A DNA stretch of 64,000 nucleotides, taken from assembly GCA_905331475.1 (NCBI GenBank), contig CAJNYU010000435.1, forward strand, positions 62,422 to 126,421, given 5' to 3'. The stretch's first letter is position 1. Every line of letters starts with the position of its first letter. The DNA comes from Rotaria socialis (taxonomy: Eukaryota > Rotifera > Eurotatoria > Philodinida > Philodinidae). Below, piece after piece: positions 10,032 through 24,100 of the stretch. A program made the position numbers and the translations under genes. Below the pieces are notes generated by a model. The model saw only the letters and a list, made by a program, of their open reading frames with translations, made no database searches and had not been told where the DNA came from.

Positions 10032-13000
10032 TCAAATTTGTTTCTTATCATCCATTGATGTTAGACTTCGATTATTTGATTTACCGGACGTTGAGATATC
10101 GATATATAATGGTGATGTTTTAATCGAACGTACACATGTTTTACATACTGGCGCGAAATTAGTACTATAAAGACCGGGTAAACGAATTCCATGTTCAATA
10201 CAACGTATACAAAAATTTTCACCGCATCGCCAACAGTTATACTAGAATTTACATATAAACAAGATTCAATTTTTTACATTCAATATTTGTTCCTTACTTT
10301 TCGCTGTGCAGAATCGAACGGTGACGAACAAGCACAATAAAGAGGTGCATGATAAGTACGCCAATCAACTGCAATTGAATTAAGTTCAAATGCAATACGT
10401 TCGATTGTTGGAATATCGTTGATTTCTGAACTTGATTGATGTGGAAGAATGAACGATGGCGAGAAAGGTTTAGTTTTCGGTGAATAATCACTACTAATAC
10501 CACTTTCAACATCAGATGAATTAAGCAGTTGCAGATACTGATTGGATTTCGGTGGGTCAGATTCGGCTGTTGTTTGATTTAACTCGTTTTCACTTGAACC
10601 ACTATCATGTTCAATAGATGATGTTGCGTTATGATTTTCTTGGAGTTCATTGATGTCTTCATTAGATGTTGGCGTTGTTACGCCATTTTCAAGTGAGAAA
10701 CGAAGTTCTCGAATACGCTAAATGAAAAGAACATATTTTTCTTGTTGTAAATCAGTTATCGGAATGGTTCTAGAAAATACTGCGGGTGTCCGAAGGAAAA
10801 ATATTTTTGAATCATAAAATTTCTCTATCTATGTTACTATTAAAAAAATAATATCAATCTATTATATTAATTAGATTTCATCCGACAGTCACAGTACACT
10901 TGTACATAGTTTAGGATGAGCGAGGGACGGGGAGGGTCCCCCGCTCAAATTTTTTTCCGTTATAGCTTTCTCCCTGGAAATTTCCTTTGCGACTTTGTAG
11001 ACGATTTTAATTTATTAGTAGACTGAATAAAGCCTACCGAAGGCAATCATCTAGTTTCTCCTTTATACCAAGTTATTTTCTCTTTCAGTCCGAACTATTT
11101 TTTACATTGATCTATTTTCATTTATATGATATTGTTCAAAACTTTTTCATGCGTCCAGGAAGAGCAGAAGCTCGCAATATTAATATATACATTCAAAACG
11201 ATTATGACGATAGCGATGATGAGCGATAGGCAAACCATGGAATAATTCTTCCAAGAACATTAACTTTGAAATTAGAAGCTGTGAATGTAAAAAGTTACGA
11301 CTAGAAAAACAAATTTTTTCTCGTTAATCTTTTTTCACATATTTATTTACAAGAAAGCAGCAAAAAATATTTTCTTAATTGAATAAGAAGTCTTACAAAC
11401 TCGAGCTAATAATATTTTTTTTTCTGAAAAAAATAATGCAAAACTGTTTCTCTCTAGTTTTGGGAGACTTTCTCTTTCAAATCTTCCGCCGCCCACCCCC
11501 GGCTAACCAAAAACAAACGAAAACTATGCACTTGTAAGACTGTATGAACCTGTCCGATAAAATCAAAACAGTTAGACTAATCAATTTCGCCAATTATACT
11601 TATATTCTCTTTTAGTAGGCAAGACAAAACCAATTACTTTTTCTAATAATCGTGCATGATCATTAAGAGCTATCGTATGATCAACAAGCTGTATTAATGT
11701 ATTTGCAGTATTCTCTTTTGGTAAAAGTCCACTCTCGAATCGCTGATACATATTTAACCAAAATCTAAAGACGAATAAATATAGTTTATTCCGCAATTCG
11801 TTTTTTTCCTACTTTAATGTTTGAGGAAATATGGTTGGTAAAAGAACTTCACTTGCATACGATGATTGTGGGCGAAATAGAGGATTTCTAAAATCATTTA
11901 CATTTTGTAAGACATAATTCCAATAGGAATATGTCCGGTCTTTAACACTAGAATAAAACACGTTTTAAAAAAATTGAAAAACAAAAATTCAACAAACCCT
12001 AAATCAAATCGATCTTTTTCACAATTTCCAATGAAATTCCCATATTGACATGAATGTGAATGGTCATGTAAGGACATGAGAAAACGCTCGTTGAATTCAA
12101 ATGCTGTTGGATATAATTGTGTCAATTGCCAAACACCTTCAATAAACTGAAAAAAGAAAAGAACGCTTATGAATATTGTTAATTAGCGAATTTTAAAAAA
12201 ATCGATAAAACAAAACGATTTCCTAGTACTTCAGTAAGTTTTAGCATACTGTATATCTGTTTTGGCAGTAATTTACAACAAGTTGTATAGAAGACACTCT
12301 ATCGGCAGTAACTTGATAATTAAACTTTCAACTATCTCATTAGATGCGCCCACAGCACGACGGTACGATTTAAGTATATTTTTTTCTTAAAGTCTAATGC
12401 ACTTCGGAATGTTCGACTCGTACATTGCTTACGTATTCTCAATAAATACGAATATTCTATCATCTATTTCAATCTTAATAATCGGATGCAAATTTTTTTA
12501 TATTAACCTGAAGAAAAACCGGCGATTGTTCTTTATTATCACTGGTTCGTATGTGACCACATCGATCAGAAAACTTATGCCCAAATGAAAACCATTCTTT
12601 TTCAATCAGCATCTAAAATAAAGAAAATTCATAAGAGGTTTTTTTTCCAAATATTTGAAATATTTACACGAAATCCATGTATGGAACGATAATATGGACT
12701 GAGAAGAAGTGAAGATAACGAACAACATTGTGCAGTACGATCCCAACCGTCAGAGCAATGCACAAGAACGTTTTTCTTTTCAACGTCGATAGCCTGGAAG
12801 AAGAGATTTCTTTTACAAAGTTCTCGAAATTTCAATGGAGTACTACTCGAGCAATAAATATAGCAGCTTCTAACACAGCTTTGATATGTTGTAACCATGA
12901 TGTATTATCAAGAGCATTTAAATATTGATTCATCGACGGATCTTTCAATTCACACGCTGAATGAATGAGATTAGGAATAATATTGAAATTTCTATTGTTT

Positions 13001-15700
13001 TTGTTTTACAAATACCTTCAAGTACTTTGTTTAAACTAGAACGCATTATATGTATATTTTCAATTGGACAAAATTTAAATTGCATATTTGAATAATTAAC
13101 TTCATTTTCATAGCCTTTGCCTGCTGCACGGTTTGCCACCGCATTGATCTATCATTATTAAATAAAAATGCTATTTACATAATGATTGAAATTAAGAGTA
13201 TTTCTATGCTTGCTATTAGAATTTTTTTTTTCCAAAAGACAATTCCGATGTTTTTATTCAATGTTACAGTGAAATATTTCGTTTGGGAATACAGATCAAA
13301 TAAAATAAATATGATTTCAGTAGAAACTATCATAACCTATTTTGAGATCTTAAATAGATTTTTCTTTTCTCTAAGAATACACTCAGGAATTGAAAAACGA
13401 TTTCCTCTAATGCATGGTTGTTTGCTTGATGGCATCATGAATGCACGAAGTTCAAGATAGCTTTACATAAAGAATCAATTACCAAAAAGTTACTTTGTCA
13501 AATAGCCTTTTTCTAGTACGTCTTAGGATTTCAGTCAGGCATTCAATAAACAATTATTCGGTTTTTTGCAGTATCGTATCTTTAGAAAATTCCGGTAGTC
13601 AAGTACTTAAAATATAAAAAGTATTTTAACAGGCTTATGAAATTCATTTATCCTTCGAAAATCAATCTTATATCGAATAGAGTAAACATAGATTTATTTG
13701 AAAGATTAGATCAAACAAAAACGCCTGGAAGAGTTCTTTCTTTTAATTATTTGCCTGAATGCGAAGAATAAATGATGACAAATTTCATCCGTGAAAAAAC
13801 TCTTCAAACAGTGACTACCTAGTGATAGAATTGCTTTTAAGGTTATTGTAAAAGGCTAAATTAAAAACAAAATCGACTCTAACAAATTACTTGAGCTTCT
13901 CGTACTATTTTAAGTATATAAAAAAAAAAAGATCTTGTTAGCATGAAGCATTTTCCAGGATTCTATCATGTGCAATGAGAAAGGCATAAATAATATAGAA
14001 GGTTTCGTAATTCTTTTTTAAAACAACATATACGCCAAACAGAGAGCATTAAAAACTTTCGATCCTTATTCGAGAGACTTCTATTCATCACTAAGACAAC
14101 TTCAATCGCAACTTACACGAGGTCTTGTATCAATAATATACATTGTATTCGATTGCGAATTTGTTTTCAGTATGCATTGAAGAAGTTGTTCATCTTCAAG
14201 ACAACGTGCACTAAACCCGGACAATGGCTGTGCACAACGTGTTATCGATGCCTATACAATACAAACGTAGGATTTTAGCGAAAATTTTTCTTTTTAAATT
14301 TTTTTTCACATACACCATTCGGATGTAAATAGGACAGTACAGGTAATCGGCCTCGACTTCGAAATTTCGAACTACCAAGTAACATTGACTTTGTTGTTGA
14401 TGTTGGTACATAAATTAATGGTGGATATGTATCACACATGTCAAAATTACTATTATTATCTTCAACTTTCCATTCAGGATTTGGTACACCCATTCTCATA
14501 TATTCAGTAGCCAATAGAAATGGATCCCAAACTTTTTCGAGATGATTTGGTGCTTGATACAGAAAACAATATAGTTTTTCATAAGAATCTAACAAAACAA
14601 TAGACTTAGAATTTCAAAAATATATATATATATATATTCGTTCGCTTCACCTGGTTTTAATTGACTTAATGTAGCATGTAAATCAGAACAATCACGTTCT
14701 TTGGGAATAATAAATTCAGCGGAAAAGAAATGTTTTGTACGAATACGCAACGGAGATCCGTACTGTGTTATTGGTAATCTATCAACAGTTGATATCAGAG
14801 AATGAAGTATCTATAGAGAAAAGAAAATCGTCGTCATGATTTATTTGCCATTTCAATTTACCCAAGTTTCTCGCTTTCCTTCAGGATCAACAAAAATTAA
14901 GTGTGTAGAAGTCAAAAATATTGTTCCTAGAAAATAGAATATGTAATTAATAAAATGAATGAATGAATGAATAAAAGCAAATAAGACTCTTACCAATTAT
15001 TTGTGGACGATTATTAAAACGATCCATCAAGCGTACATTCTCAACCTAAAATTATTGTATGATGATTAATGTTGTTTTTGAAGAGAAATAAAAATTCTAT
15101 CATCTTTAAACAAATTAATCCACGATTAATATTGAATTACCTTATAATGACTATTATGAATTAGGAAAGTTTTTAATTGCTCAATCTTCGATGAAATCTG
15201 TCGAAGAAATTCGATAAATTTTTGTCGATTCATTAATCCGAGACGTTGAGTATACGTGAATGAATTGAGCAGGAAAAAAAACAACAATAATTTGCTCTTC
15301 GCGACACTTTCTCAGATAATTTTTCTTCTCGTTTCTTTGCTCTTTTCCCTATTCTTGTCTTCTCGACGCGCAGTATAGGATATGTTTGACTTAGAAACTC
15401 TTGCATTTATTCAACTATGAAACACGAGTAGAAGTTATTAACATTTCTTACGACAAAAACGAGCGCAAGTACAAGAAAGAAACCGAACGACATCTTTGCT
15501 CACTACACAGTTCATTGCAAGAATAGATAAAGAAAATAAATAACCCCACGATGTCACATACAATAGAAAACCATTTGTATCAATTTGACAATCAGAGATT
15601 TCCGAACATAAGATAAACATTTGATTCATCCTATTCTTTTCATTCTCGTTCAAGTTATACTTACAGAACGTAATGAAGCAAGACTATCAGCAAAATCCAT
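10032..15700 (-). CDS. MTMR6: myotubularin-related phosphoinositide 3-phosphatase, MTMR6/7/8 group, with C-terminal FYVE-like domain
   Basis: Minus-strand exons: 15700-15665, 15045-14994, 14926-14862, 14810-14651, 14588-14314, 14251-14117, 13148-13016, 12956-12847, 12793-12668, 12612-12508, 12146-11998, 11947-11813, 11764-11638, 10717-10298, 10241-10032. All junctions are in phase; 745 residues. PH-GRAM comes first (VENVRLMDRF, then GTIFLTSTHLIFVD). The phosphatase follows, with MANRAAGKGYENE-type (here VANRAAGKGYENE), the P-loop HCSDGWDRTAQ (Cys about 335, Arg about 341) and SCQYGNFIGNCEKDR, all typical of MTMR6/7/8. The catalytic CX5R is intact, so it should dephosphorylate PI3P and PI(3,5)P2 on endosomes. 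A coiled-coil stretch (LLEKRIRELRFSLEN) and a Ser-rich linker lead to a FYVE-like zinc domain (about 660-715). In it the usual RR/KHHCR is RKYNCWR and the first Cys pair is CxC. An alternative first exon lies at 15233-15141. Confidence 0.93.
10888..11547. mobile_element. possible insertion inside a long MTMR intron
   Basis: The 920-bp intron between the coiled-coil and linker exons is far longer than most introns here. It is bounded internally by loosely inverted ends: ACACTTGTACATAGTTT near 10892 and, on the other strand, ACAAGTGCATAGTTTTCG near 11536. GC-rich blocks lie inside both ends (GGGGAGGGTCCCCC near 10929 and GCCGGGGGTGGGCGG on the minus strand near 11500). No coding capacity is seen. 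This could be a non-autonomous DNA element; the ends are only partly alike, so confidence is low. Confidence 0.3.
15141..15233 (-). CDS. alternative first coding exon of the MTMR gene
   Basis: ATG at 15233-15231 opens 31 codons starting MNRQKFIEFLRQ and ending at a consensus donor AAG|GTAATT. The phase (0) joins the VENVRLMDRF exon perfectly. No splice acceptor lies close upstream, so it would need its own promoter. The competing first exon 15700-15665 (MDFADSLASLRS, donor GTAAGT) also joins in phase 0 and resembles the short N-terminus of MTMR9 (MEFAELIKT). Either or both may be used. Confidence 0.4.
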
Positions 15701-18700
15701 GACTTTTTTAGGTGTGATAATCAAGATTTTTTTATTACCAAATTAAATGGAACAATATGATTCATTATCAGATGATCAATTAACGAATTAAATAATGTAT
15801 ATAAAGAGTTATTATAATTTTTTTTCCTATCCGACTTCACTTTATTCAATGTATAACACATCGATAAATATTTTTTATTTATTTTTTCTCAATTTTATTT
15901 CCATAAATTTTTCACAGATGTCACTAGACTATGTCAATGTACTGCTCGAAAAGAGCGATAGTATTTTTCGGAAACGAGGGAATTTCTATTAATTATATTG
16001 TGTAGGATTATTTTTTCAAAGATGTGAATAAAATATTGCAAAAAAAAGCAAGAAACATCGTTCTTCTTCTTTTCATATAATTATTTACATTAGAATAAAA
16101 TAATAATAATTGAGAGCTTACCTTAGTATCAACGAGTATTTGTCCTTCATTGAAATGAACTGTTAACCAAAAATTAGCAAACATTCAAACTAGCACTATC
16201 TTCTAATAGAGCATTATTGATAGAGCCTTTTAATCTAATCTAATATTCATCTATAAGATTAAAAAAAAAGAACGAATATGTCACATTCACATATCGTTAT
16301 ATCCTTTCAGATAAATTCTGAGAACAATAGCAATAGCAACCAGTCAACGTTTGTCTAACTAAATCATGTAATGTGCAATATAGTTTATGAAACTAATAAT
16401 ATAAAAAAGGAGAAAAAAATGAATCGCTCTAGAGTAGGTTTCTTGTTCTCCCTGCACGCTTCTATATAAGAGCATCAAATCGAATGCAGGAAGGTCGACA
16501 GAGAATTTCTATTGTCAGTCGTCGTCAAGAGAAAAAGAGGGTAGGAATGCACGCATATCAAAGACAAAATCTAGGACGTAAACATCGATCCAAAAAAATG
16601 ACGAGAGGTCTACAATAAATATGATTGTTGTACGCATGAAGAACAAAGGAATTTTCTTTAAAAAACATATATTAGCAGCTTGGAAAATGAATTAACAATT
16701 CGTGTTGTTTTCCACTGAAATGAATCAGACGAAAATTGTAGCCGCCCATGACTAATGTTTTTCTCGGGTTTTTTCACATAGCTATTTATGTGTAAATTTC
16801 TATCTAGTGGTTCCGTGTAATATGCATAAAATACAATAATTCTGTTAAAATAAATTGAATTACTCATCCATAAATCTATTGTCTATAGTGAACAATACTA
16901 CTTGTTGAAGTACAATAAGTTAAGTATACTTCTAGTTCGTTCTCACGCACCAATTCATTAGCTAATCGATGTTACTATATAATTCCAGCTTTTCATTGTT
17001 ATAGATAATATTCAATGTCAAAATGACGTACACAAAAGAAAATCTTTCAAGTATTTAAATAATCTTCTATTTTATATTTAATAACTAACCAAACAAAGAA
17101 AATACTAGTCCTATAAAGCATTTAATTAAAATACAATAAAATAAACACAAAAAATACTATTAACAAATTACATTTATGATAATGATTATAGTAATTAAAA
17201 TAATTTAATCGACAGTAATAGATATTGTTAGTCATCTTTCGCTAAGGCTATAGCTGGCGAGAGAACATCCATTCAATTGATTAAAAGAACATACGATGCA
17301 ACGTCATTAGCATACTACCAATGATGAAATATTTACAAATCGTATTTTTCATAGTACAACAGTAGACGATTATGTAATAGAAAAATAAAAATTTCATACA
17401 AAAATACAATTTGATAACATATCGTCTACGCCTTGTTCAGATATTCTTGAATTGAATTAACTAATTTACCTATTCTATGCGTCGTAGTTCTCTTGTCACT
17501 TTTAGCTTTAGCTTTGTCAAATTTTGTGTTAAAAAAAAACATTTTTCATTATAGCTCAATATCGTTAGCATAATGACTATAACCAGTTGACCATTAATAT
17601 TATGCACTTATACTTCGAGAATGGGGTCACTGAATCATCGTACGACCTATTTTATTTGTGAATGTTATTCAACAAGGTATTAAAAACAACTCAGACAATA
17701 TATCAATAATTTTTATTTTAAACGTCTACTCTTATATAGCTAGCTAGCTACTACTATTTATGCAATATACAAGATCAATTTTTTCTAATTATATATTTGT
17801 ATATTGCCAACATTTTATTATCGGTGAGATATCTTCATTTGATGATTCACTATGAATTTGCAAGAGATTATGATTAATATTATCAATTTAAGATCTATCA
17901 AAAAAAGTGTTGAAATATCATTGATTGAAATAGTTCTAATTACTTTTGCATGAAATATTACATTTTGAAGGTACTGTAGTTGACGACCAAGAAAACTTCA
18001 TAGAAGATTGATCACGCTACATATCTAACTATTGCATCATATGTTAGAAAAAATTTTCCCTCTCTACAAAACTCCATTGACATTAGTTGAAATCTTACAT
18101 TAATCAAATCTATGTACCATTTAGCTAATTCTTCTCACGTCACCAAATTAATCGATGCATGAGATGTTTCGTAATTCTATATATATATAGATATACTTAA
18201 TTAGCTTGCCTTTCGTGTTTAACAAAGACTTGAGATAATAGTTTCGTTTTTTCTCGAAATAATTTTGTGGTAACATAAATAAATTCTGATAAAAAAAAAT
18301 ATTAATCGTATCAAAACGATTGATCCCTGGAAATTTTAATGATACCCTTCGATCGTGTGAGAAAACAATTTTTCAAAGGAAAAAGAAGAAAAACCTGATG
18401 ATGATTTATGTCTCATACATTTGTTACATACGACTCATGGTTTTTCTATTCAGTTCTAAAGTTTTATGAGTGAGAATGACGAGAAAAAACTTGTGCGCCA
18501 TTATTATTTTCAATTTAATTGATCGCGTGTGTGTGTCACATTGAATCAATGCACGTTCAGTACACACATACTCGAGGATTGGATGGTCAAATGACAATTC
18601 AACTGACTCTTTTGTGAGAACACGGACGACATTTATACAAGTATAGAAAATGACGGTTTTGAGCGCATATTTATACACGTGTATATGAGTTTAATTTGTT

Positions 18701-19529
18701 ATGAATGAGAGAAGACGACCTCATTTTGATAAATAAAATACATATCATTGATCAATCGATCACAAAAGAAAAAGCAGAAAAACAAAACAAAAGAAACGAA
18801 AAAATTTTCCGTTTCAATAAGTAACTATTCGCCTGATTAATGTTATAGGATGTAAGATTTAATCCATTACTTGTATTATAATATAAGCATACAGGCCAAT
18901 TCCATCACCTGTCCATGCAAGAAAAGCCGATTGAACTAGTTCGTGTGTGTGTGTGCGCGCGTATACATTCAGTCAATAGAATGCTTTCAACTGTTGATAA
19001 TCTTTGTATGTATATCATTGTACAATGAAATACCCGAGGATAATGGTTAAAAAACGAAAAAATTTATGAACATTTGTGCTAGAGGCATCATTTAGTGCTT
19101 TCGACCGATACGTACAAATCAAACGAAAGAAAAAGAGAAATCATCGTTCTCTTATATTCATTCTTTGATAAAAATACGGATCATCTATTTACAATAAGGA
19201 TGGTCTCAACACTGAACTGTATGCTTAATCTCTAAAGAAGACAAGTATCTTACTTTCTTTCTTTAGACGCCGATGTATATGTTTTATTTTTTGTTTGTTG
19301 ATTATGATGATGATGTCATTTCACTTCTTCAATTTTTGTATCTCTCTCTCTCTATTGTCATTATCCACGTTAATTATTTATTGACATTCGACAATATTCG
19401 ATACGACAACAATATTTTAAGTTGTTGTTGTTATACTCCCATATTAGTTCCAATCATTTGAAGTTGGAACACTTGAACATATGAATATGTCGCGTCTTTT
19501 TCACTTGGTTGATTCTAATGAAATTGAAA

Positions 19530-19568
<39 letters not shown>

Positions 19569-21152
19569 AAGAAAAGACTAAACTATACATTAGACGCGCA
19601 TACACATACCTTAATTTGTTCACATCGTCTCACTGCTGGTAAATGAGAGAGAAAAATTCCGATGACATTCATTTTAATAAGAGAGAGAATTAAAGTGTCT
19701 AAAACGAAAGTGTTCACATACATATTGTCAGTATGATTCAAAGTGATTCAATAATACAGGTATACTATAATTAACCTTTCTTTTTTTCTACTACGTGAAA
19801 AAGATCATTTTCTAACGGAAGTCTCGTTTTTATCTACGTAACCTATGTATTAGATTAATTATTTAATATATAATTTAATGTTTCATAAGCGAACATCATT
19901 TCTTTTTTGGTCTTCTCCAGTCGCACATGTACACTTTCACATAAAAGGTCTATTTTCAGTCATTATTGAAAATTAATATGTACTACTACGGTTTCTTGAT
20001 AAGTCATGCGTCTTCATACATGATCTTTTTCTTGTTCTTTTTTTGTTAAGTACATTCAGACAGTCTTTCACTTGAAATAGCCGACGACTACTACTCAAAT
20101 TTCGTATTCATAATGATGAACTAAAAATAAAAATACAAAGATTAAATTCGTAAGCACGTACATTAAACAAATTTTCTAGAGTACCATTCAATTCACTTTA
20201 TACAACAAGTTCATTATTAACAGATGAATTTACAACCTCTACAGATGAAAAAAGACTTCCGTTTATCACACTCGAGCTAAACATAACAATAAAAAGTAAG
20301 AAACATGATAATCAATTAGAATATTGACCTTCTTACGTCAAGGTTGCCTTAGGGTATCTTGTTCTATCCGAATATTAGTGACTAGTGTATTAATAGAACA
20401 TGTTCCTACATCATTATTAAAGGAGAAAAAAGACTGATCATATTTTGTCTACAATCACGATGACATGAGAAATTTGAAGATCATAAGTAGAATCTAACCA
20501 TTTCTATCATTGTTTGAAATCTAATACGTTTAGTTAAAGATGTCTTGTGTGTTTGATATTGTGCAATAGTATCCTGATAGTTCTACAATTTCTAATAATA
20601 AGATGACTGATGCATGCATAAGATTGATTTAGCTTGCCGGTAATAAACAACTAATATATACATATCTATGAAGAAAAAAAGTGAGAGAAAATCACGTTTG
20701 TACTCTGTTAAAACAATCATTTTATCTACAGGATATAAATCATTGTTGAAATAGAAGATGAGGAAAGACTTGGTTATTAGTTGTAATCACGTAGAGAAAC
20801 GTGCAGCTCATTTATTTCTATGAGCTTGTAAGTCTTTTTTTGGTTGCTAGTGGAACAAATGGACAATTGCTTTTCTTCCTCTATTGAAAATGACACAAAA
20901 GGTATATCTTTCTTTCTTCATGTCCTCTCTCTTCTTTTTCCTCTCCTTCTTTACTCAATGATCATCATCATCATTGGTAGTTGTCGGACATGCTCACATA
21001 TAAGAAAGGAAAAGGTTCCGTGTAATAACATTTGCTAACTGTACAGTGTGTGTACACATAAAAACATACATTGAAAGACAAAGTATGTATACATACACAT
21101 GTATGTCCACATTGATTGAAGGTGAAATTGTATTTGAATACATTTATTTCAG
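15701..21152. other. long gene-poor stretch; simple repeats only
   Basis: About 5.4 kb with no supported gene. A 38-nt exon-like segment on the minus strand (about 16122-16159) has a good acceptor and donor and could be a 5' UTR exon of the MTMR gene. A GT/GC run (TGTGTGTGTGTGCGCGCG) lies at 18942-18961 and a GA tract at 19535-19565. The region directly upstream of 21153 should hold the promoter of the Ig receptor gene. Otherwise it is AT-rich, with stop-dense frames on both strands. Confidence 0.5.
19535..19565 (+). repeat. (GA)n microsatellite
   Basis: About fifteen uninterrupted GA units in the gene-poor stretch. Confidence 0.9.
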
Positions 21153-24100
21153 ATGTTCATAGTTCTTCTATTTGTTTTACTTAATATAACTTCAATTTAT
21201 TCATCAACTCAAATAATTAGAGTTCGTGAAAATGTTAATGTAACAATAACATGTGATTTTAATAGAATAAAATCAGAATTAGCTACTAATCAACTTTCAT
21301 CGATACCATCATTAAATAAATTATTCGATAATAATCTATCCGACAATATTATACTCTGGTATAAAGATGATAGTCAAGTTATTGGCGTTACAACTATATC
21401 AAACGAACCAAATAAATATTCTGTAAACGAAATTAATACCAATACATATGAATTAACAATTATTAATGTTCATTTGGAATCATCGGGCGTCTACAAATGT
21501 CAAAATTTTACCTCAAAAGAAGAAACTCGTTTCCAATTAAATGTTATGGGTATGCTAAAACAAATTTTTCACTTAATATAATAGAAAGAAGGCGAAGAAG
21601 AAAAAAAACAATAATAGCAGTTCATGTTCATTTAACAGCGTTTATTTCCTCTTTAAGGAATCAAAGTAAACATCTGTTGCTAAGAATTATTCATCTATTG
21701 AGAATAAATGAACAAGACATTTACCATCATTAACAAAGGTTACAAGACGAAACAGTCGTACAATCAATTATATTATAGACACAATGAGTGTATCTGTTCA
21801 GAGAAAATATATAATCACCCGGAAATCACAGATAAATAGATAGATATAACGTAATTTATTTCCTTACGTTTGAGACGATGTGAACATTTTCAATAGAAAA
21901 CAAATTAAATCAATTGCTCTTTTTCTATTGTCATATGAGAATAGATAGGTGAATATTCATTAGGTACTTTGCGCACCTTGAAATAATTATAAACAATTGA
22001 ACATGACATAGTTCACACGTCCGGTGTTTTAATAAGAGATATGTTACACTTGATTTGATCCTTTTTCTTTCATAGATTCATCTAATGAAGGAAAGTAAAA
22101 TGCAAACTTGTAATAAAACAAATGAGAACAACAACACATATGTATAAATGTGAACAATCAATCTTTAAAAATAGAATTTCGTGGGCTGAAGAAGGAACAA
22201 TAAGCTCCTAATAGAATTTAACAAGAAGTTATTAATTTTATGTTTTTGAAGTGTTTTATGAATTAGTAAATATACGAAAAGTAGAGAATTTGAATCGCTA
22301 CCTCAGTGACCTTTGCACATCGCTATTCTACCGACAAAATTTGTAAAAAAAAAATGGAACTTCTTTGTTGTTTCAGTTCCACCATCACGTCTTCGGCTTG
22401 TTCCATCAGCACAAATGCCTATACCAGATGGTACATTAGTCTCTTTTAATTGCACAAGTGAACGTGTTTATCCAAATCCAATGTTTGAATGGTATAAAAA
22501 TGATAAACTCATTCAACGGTATGTAGTATTATTATTATTATTCTTTCTTTCTTGTTTGATCGTTAGAACGCGTTTCTTTTATTAGTTCAATCGGCAATCA
22601 AACAGGTTCAACACTCTTTTCAAGTTCATCGATTTTAACACTTTTACTAACACCTGCTGATCATAATCATATGTTACGTTGTCAAGTATCAAATGAAGCG
22701 AGTATTCATGAATCGAATGTGGAGATAAAACTAGATGTTTTATGTGAGTTGAAAAAGAATATTTTCTTAATCTTAATACGATTCCTTCTTCTATTTTCTT
22801 TGATAGTTAAACCAATTATCAAGATTTTATACAATGCAAAAGAATTGACCAAAAAATTGAATATTATTGAAAATTCTATTGAAGTAATTCGTTGTCAAAT
22901 ATCATCAAACCCATCGATAATATCAAATATTGAATGGCTTAAAAACGATCAATTAATTCGAGGTAGGATATTACGCATTGATTAGATAATTGAATTGTCT
23001 GATGTCTATTGTTTGATAAGACACACACACATTTTTGATTGATAATGTGTTGAAAACTTGATGATTAATCGATATCTTTGTTTACTTTTTTTTTCTACGG
23101 TATAGGAGAAAATCAAGAACAATTACGAATAAATTTTACTGACATCAAAAGTTTATCCTGTCGAGCAAAGAATAATATAGGACAAACAGAAAATCGTATC
23201 GATGTTAATGTTCTTTGTAAGTTTTGTCTAATAGATAGATGTTTCCATTTTTCTCTTTGGTCAATTCTTAGATAAACCAAAATTATTTATGATTGAAAAT
23301 ATAACATTGAATCAAGGCGAAAATTTACATTTAAAATGTACAATTGATGCCAATCCTTCATGCCATGATATTCGTTGGTTTCATAATGATAGAGAATTAT
23401 TGACTCAATCGTGTCAACAAAAAAAAGCAGACGAATATGATATACCGAAAAGTAGCCGTTCACATGCTGGTAAATATACATGTGAAGTAAGAAATTTGTT
23501 AAATACAACTTTTCGAACACAACAACATGGAGTATCACGTGTATCAACGGATGTATATTTACAATGTAAGATATTATTTTATTGATAGATGATGATTTGT
23601 TCTAACAGTAGAACTTATTCGTTTTTGGAACTGTTCTGCTAATAGCTATTCATTTAGTAAAACAGCAGTTTGCTAATTAATTGATATAAGTTTCTCTTCT
23701 TTTTTTTCTTTCTATATTGAACGAATAGGCGGCATTCAATTTTTTTCTTTTATGTAACATTAAAATAGTCATACGGAAATGAATCATTCATCCATTATAT
23801 TATTTTTACCTCCTTGTTCTATATTACTATATAAAAGAAGAAATAAAGTGTCTAAGAATAATAGTGTCAATGAACCCGCTATTCACCAGCTCATTGAGAT
23901 ATGTAAAACTATTAATAGAGATCGTTTTATTATTTCTAATTGTTGAATAAGTCATAGAAGTTGAATATTTATTTTTTGGTTCACATTTGTATGTGCATTT
24001 GAATAGAAGATAGTCATCCACTGAGATAAAATCAACTAAAATCGGTTTGGACACAATTCGTCAACGATTAAAATGAGATCATCTATCTTGATTGTCCATC

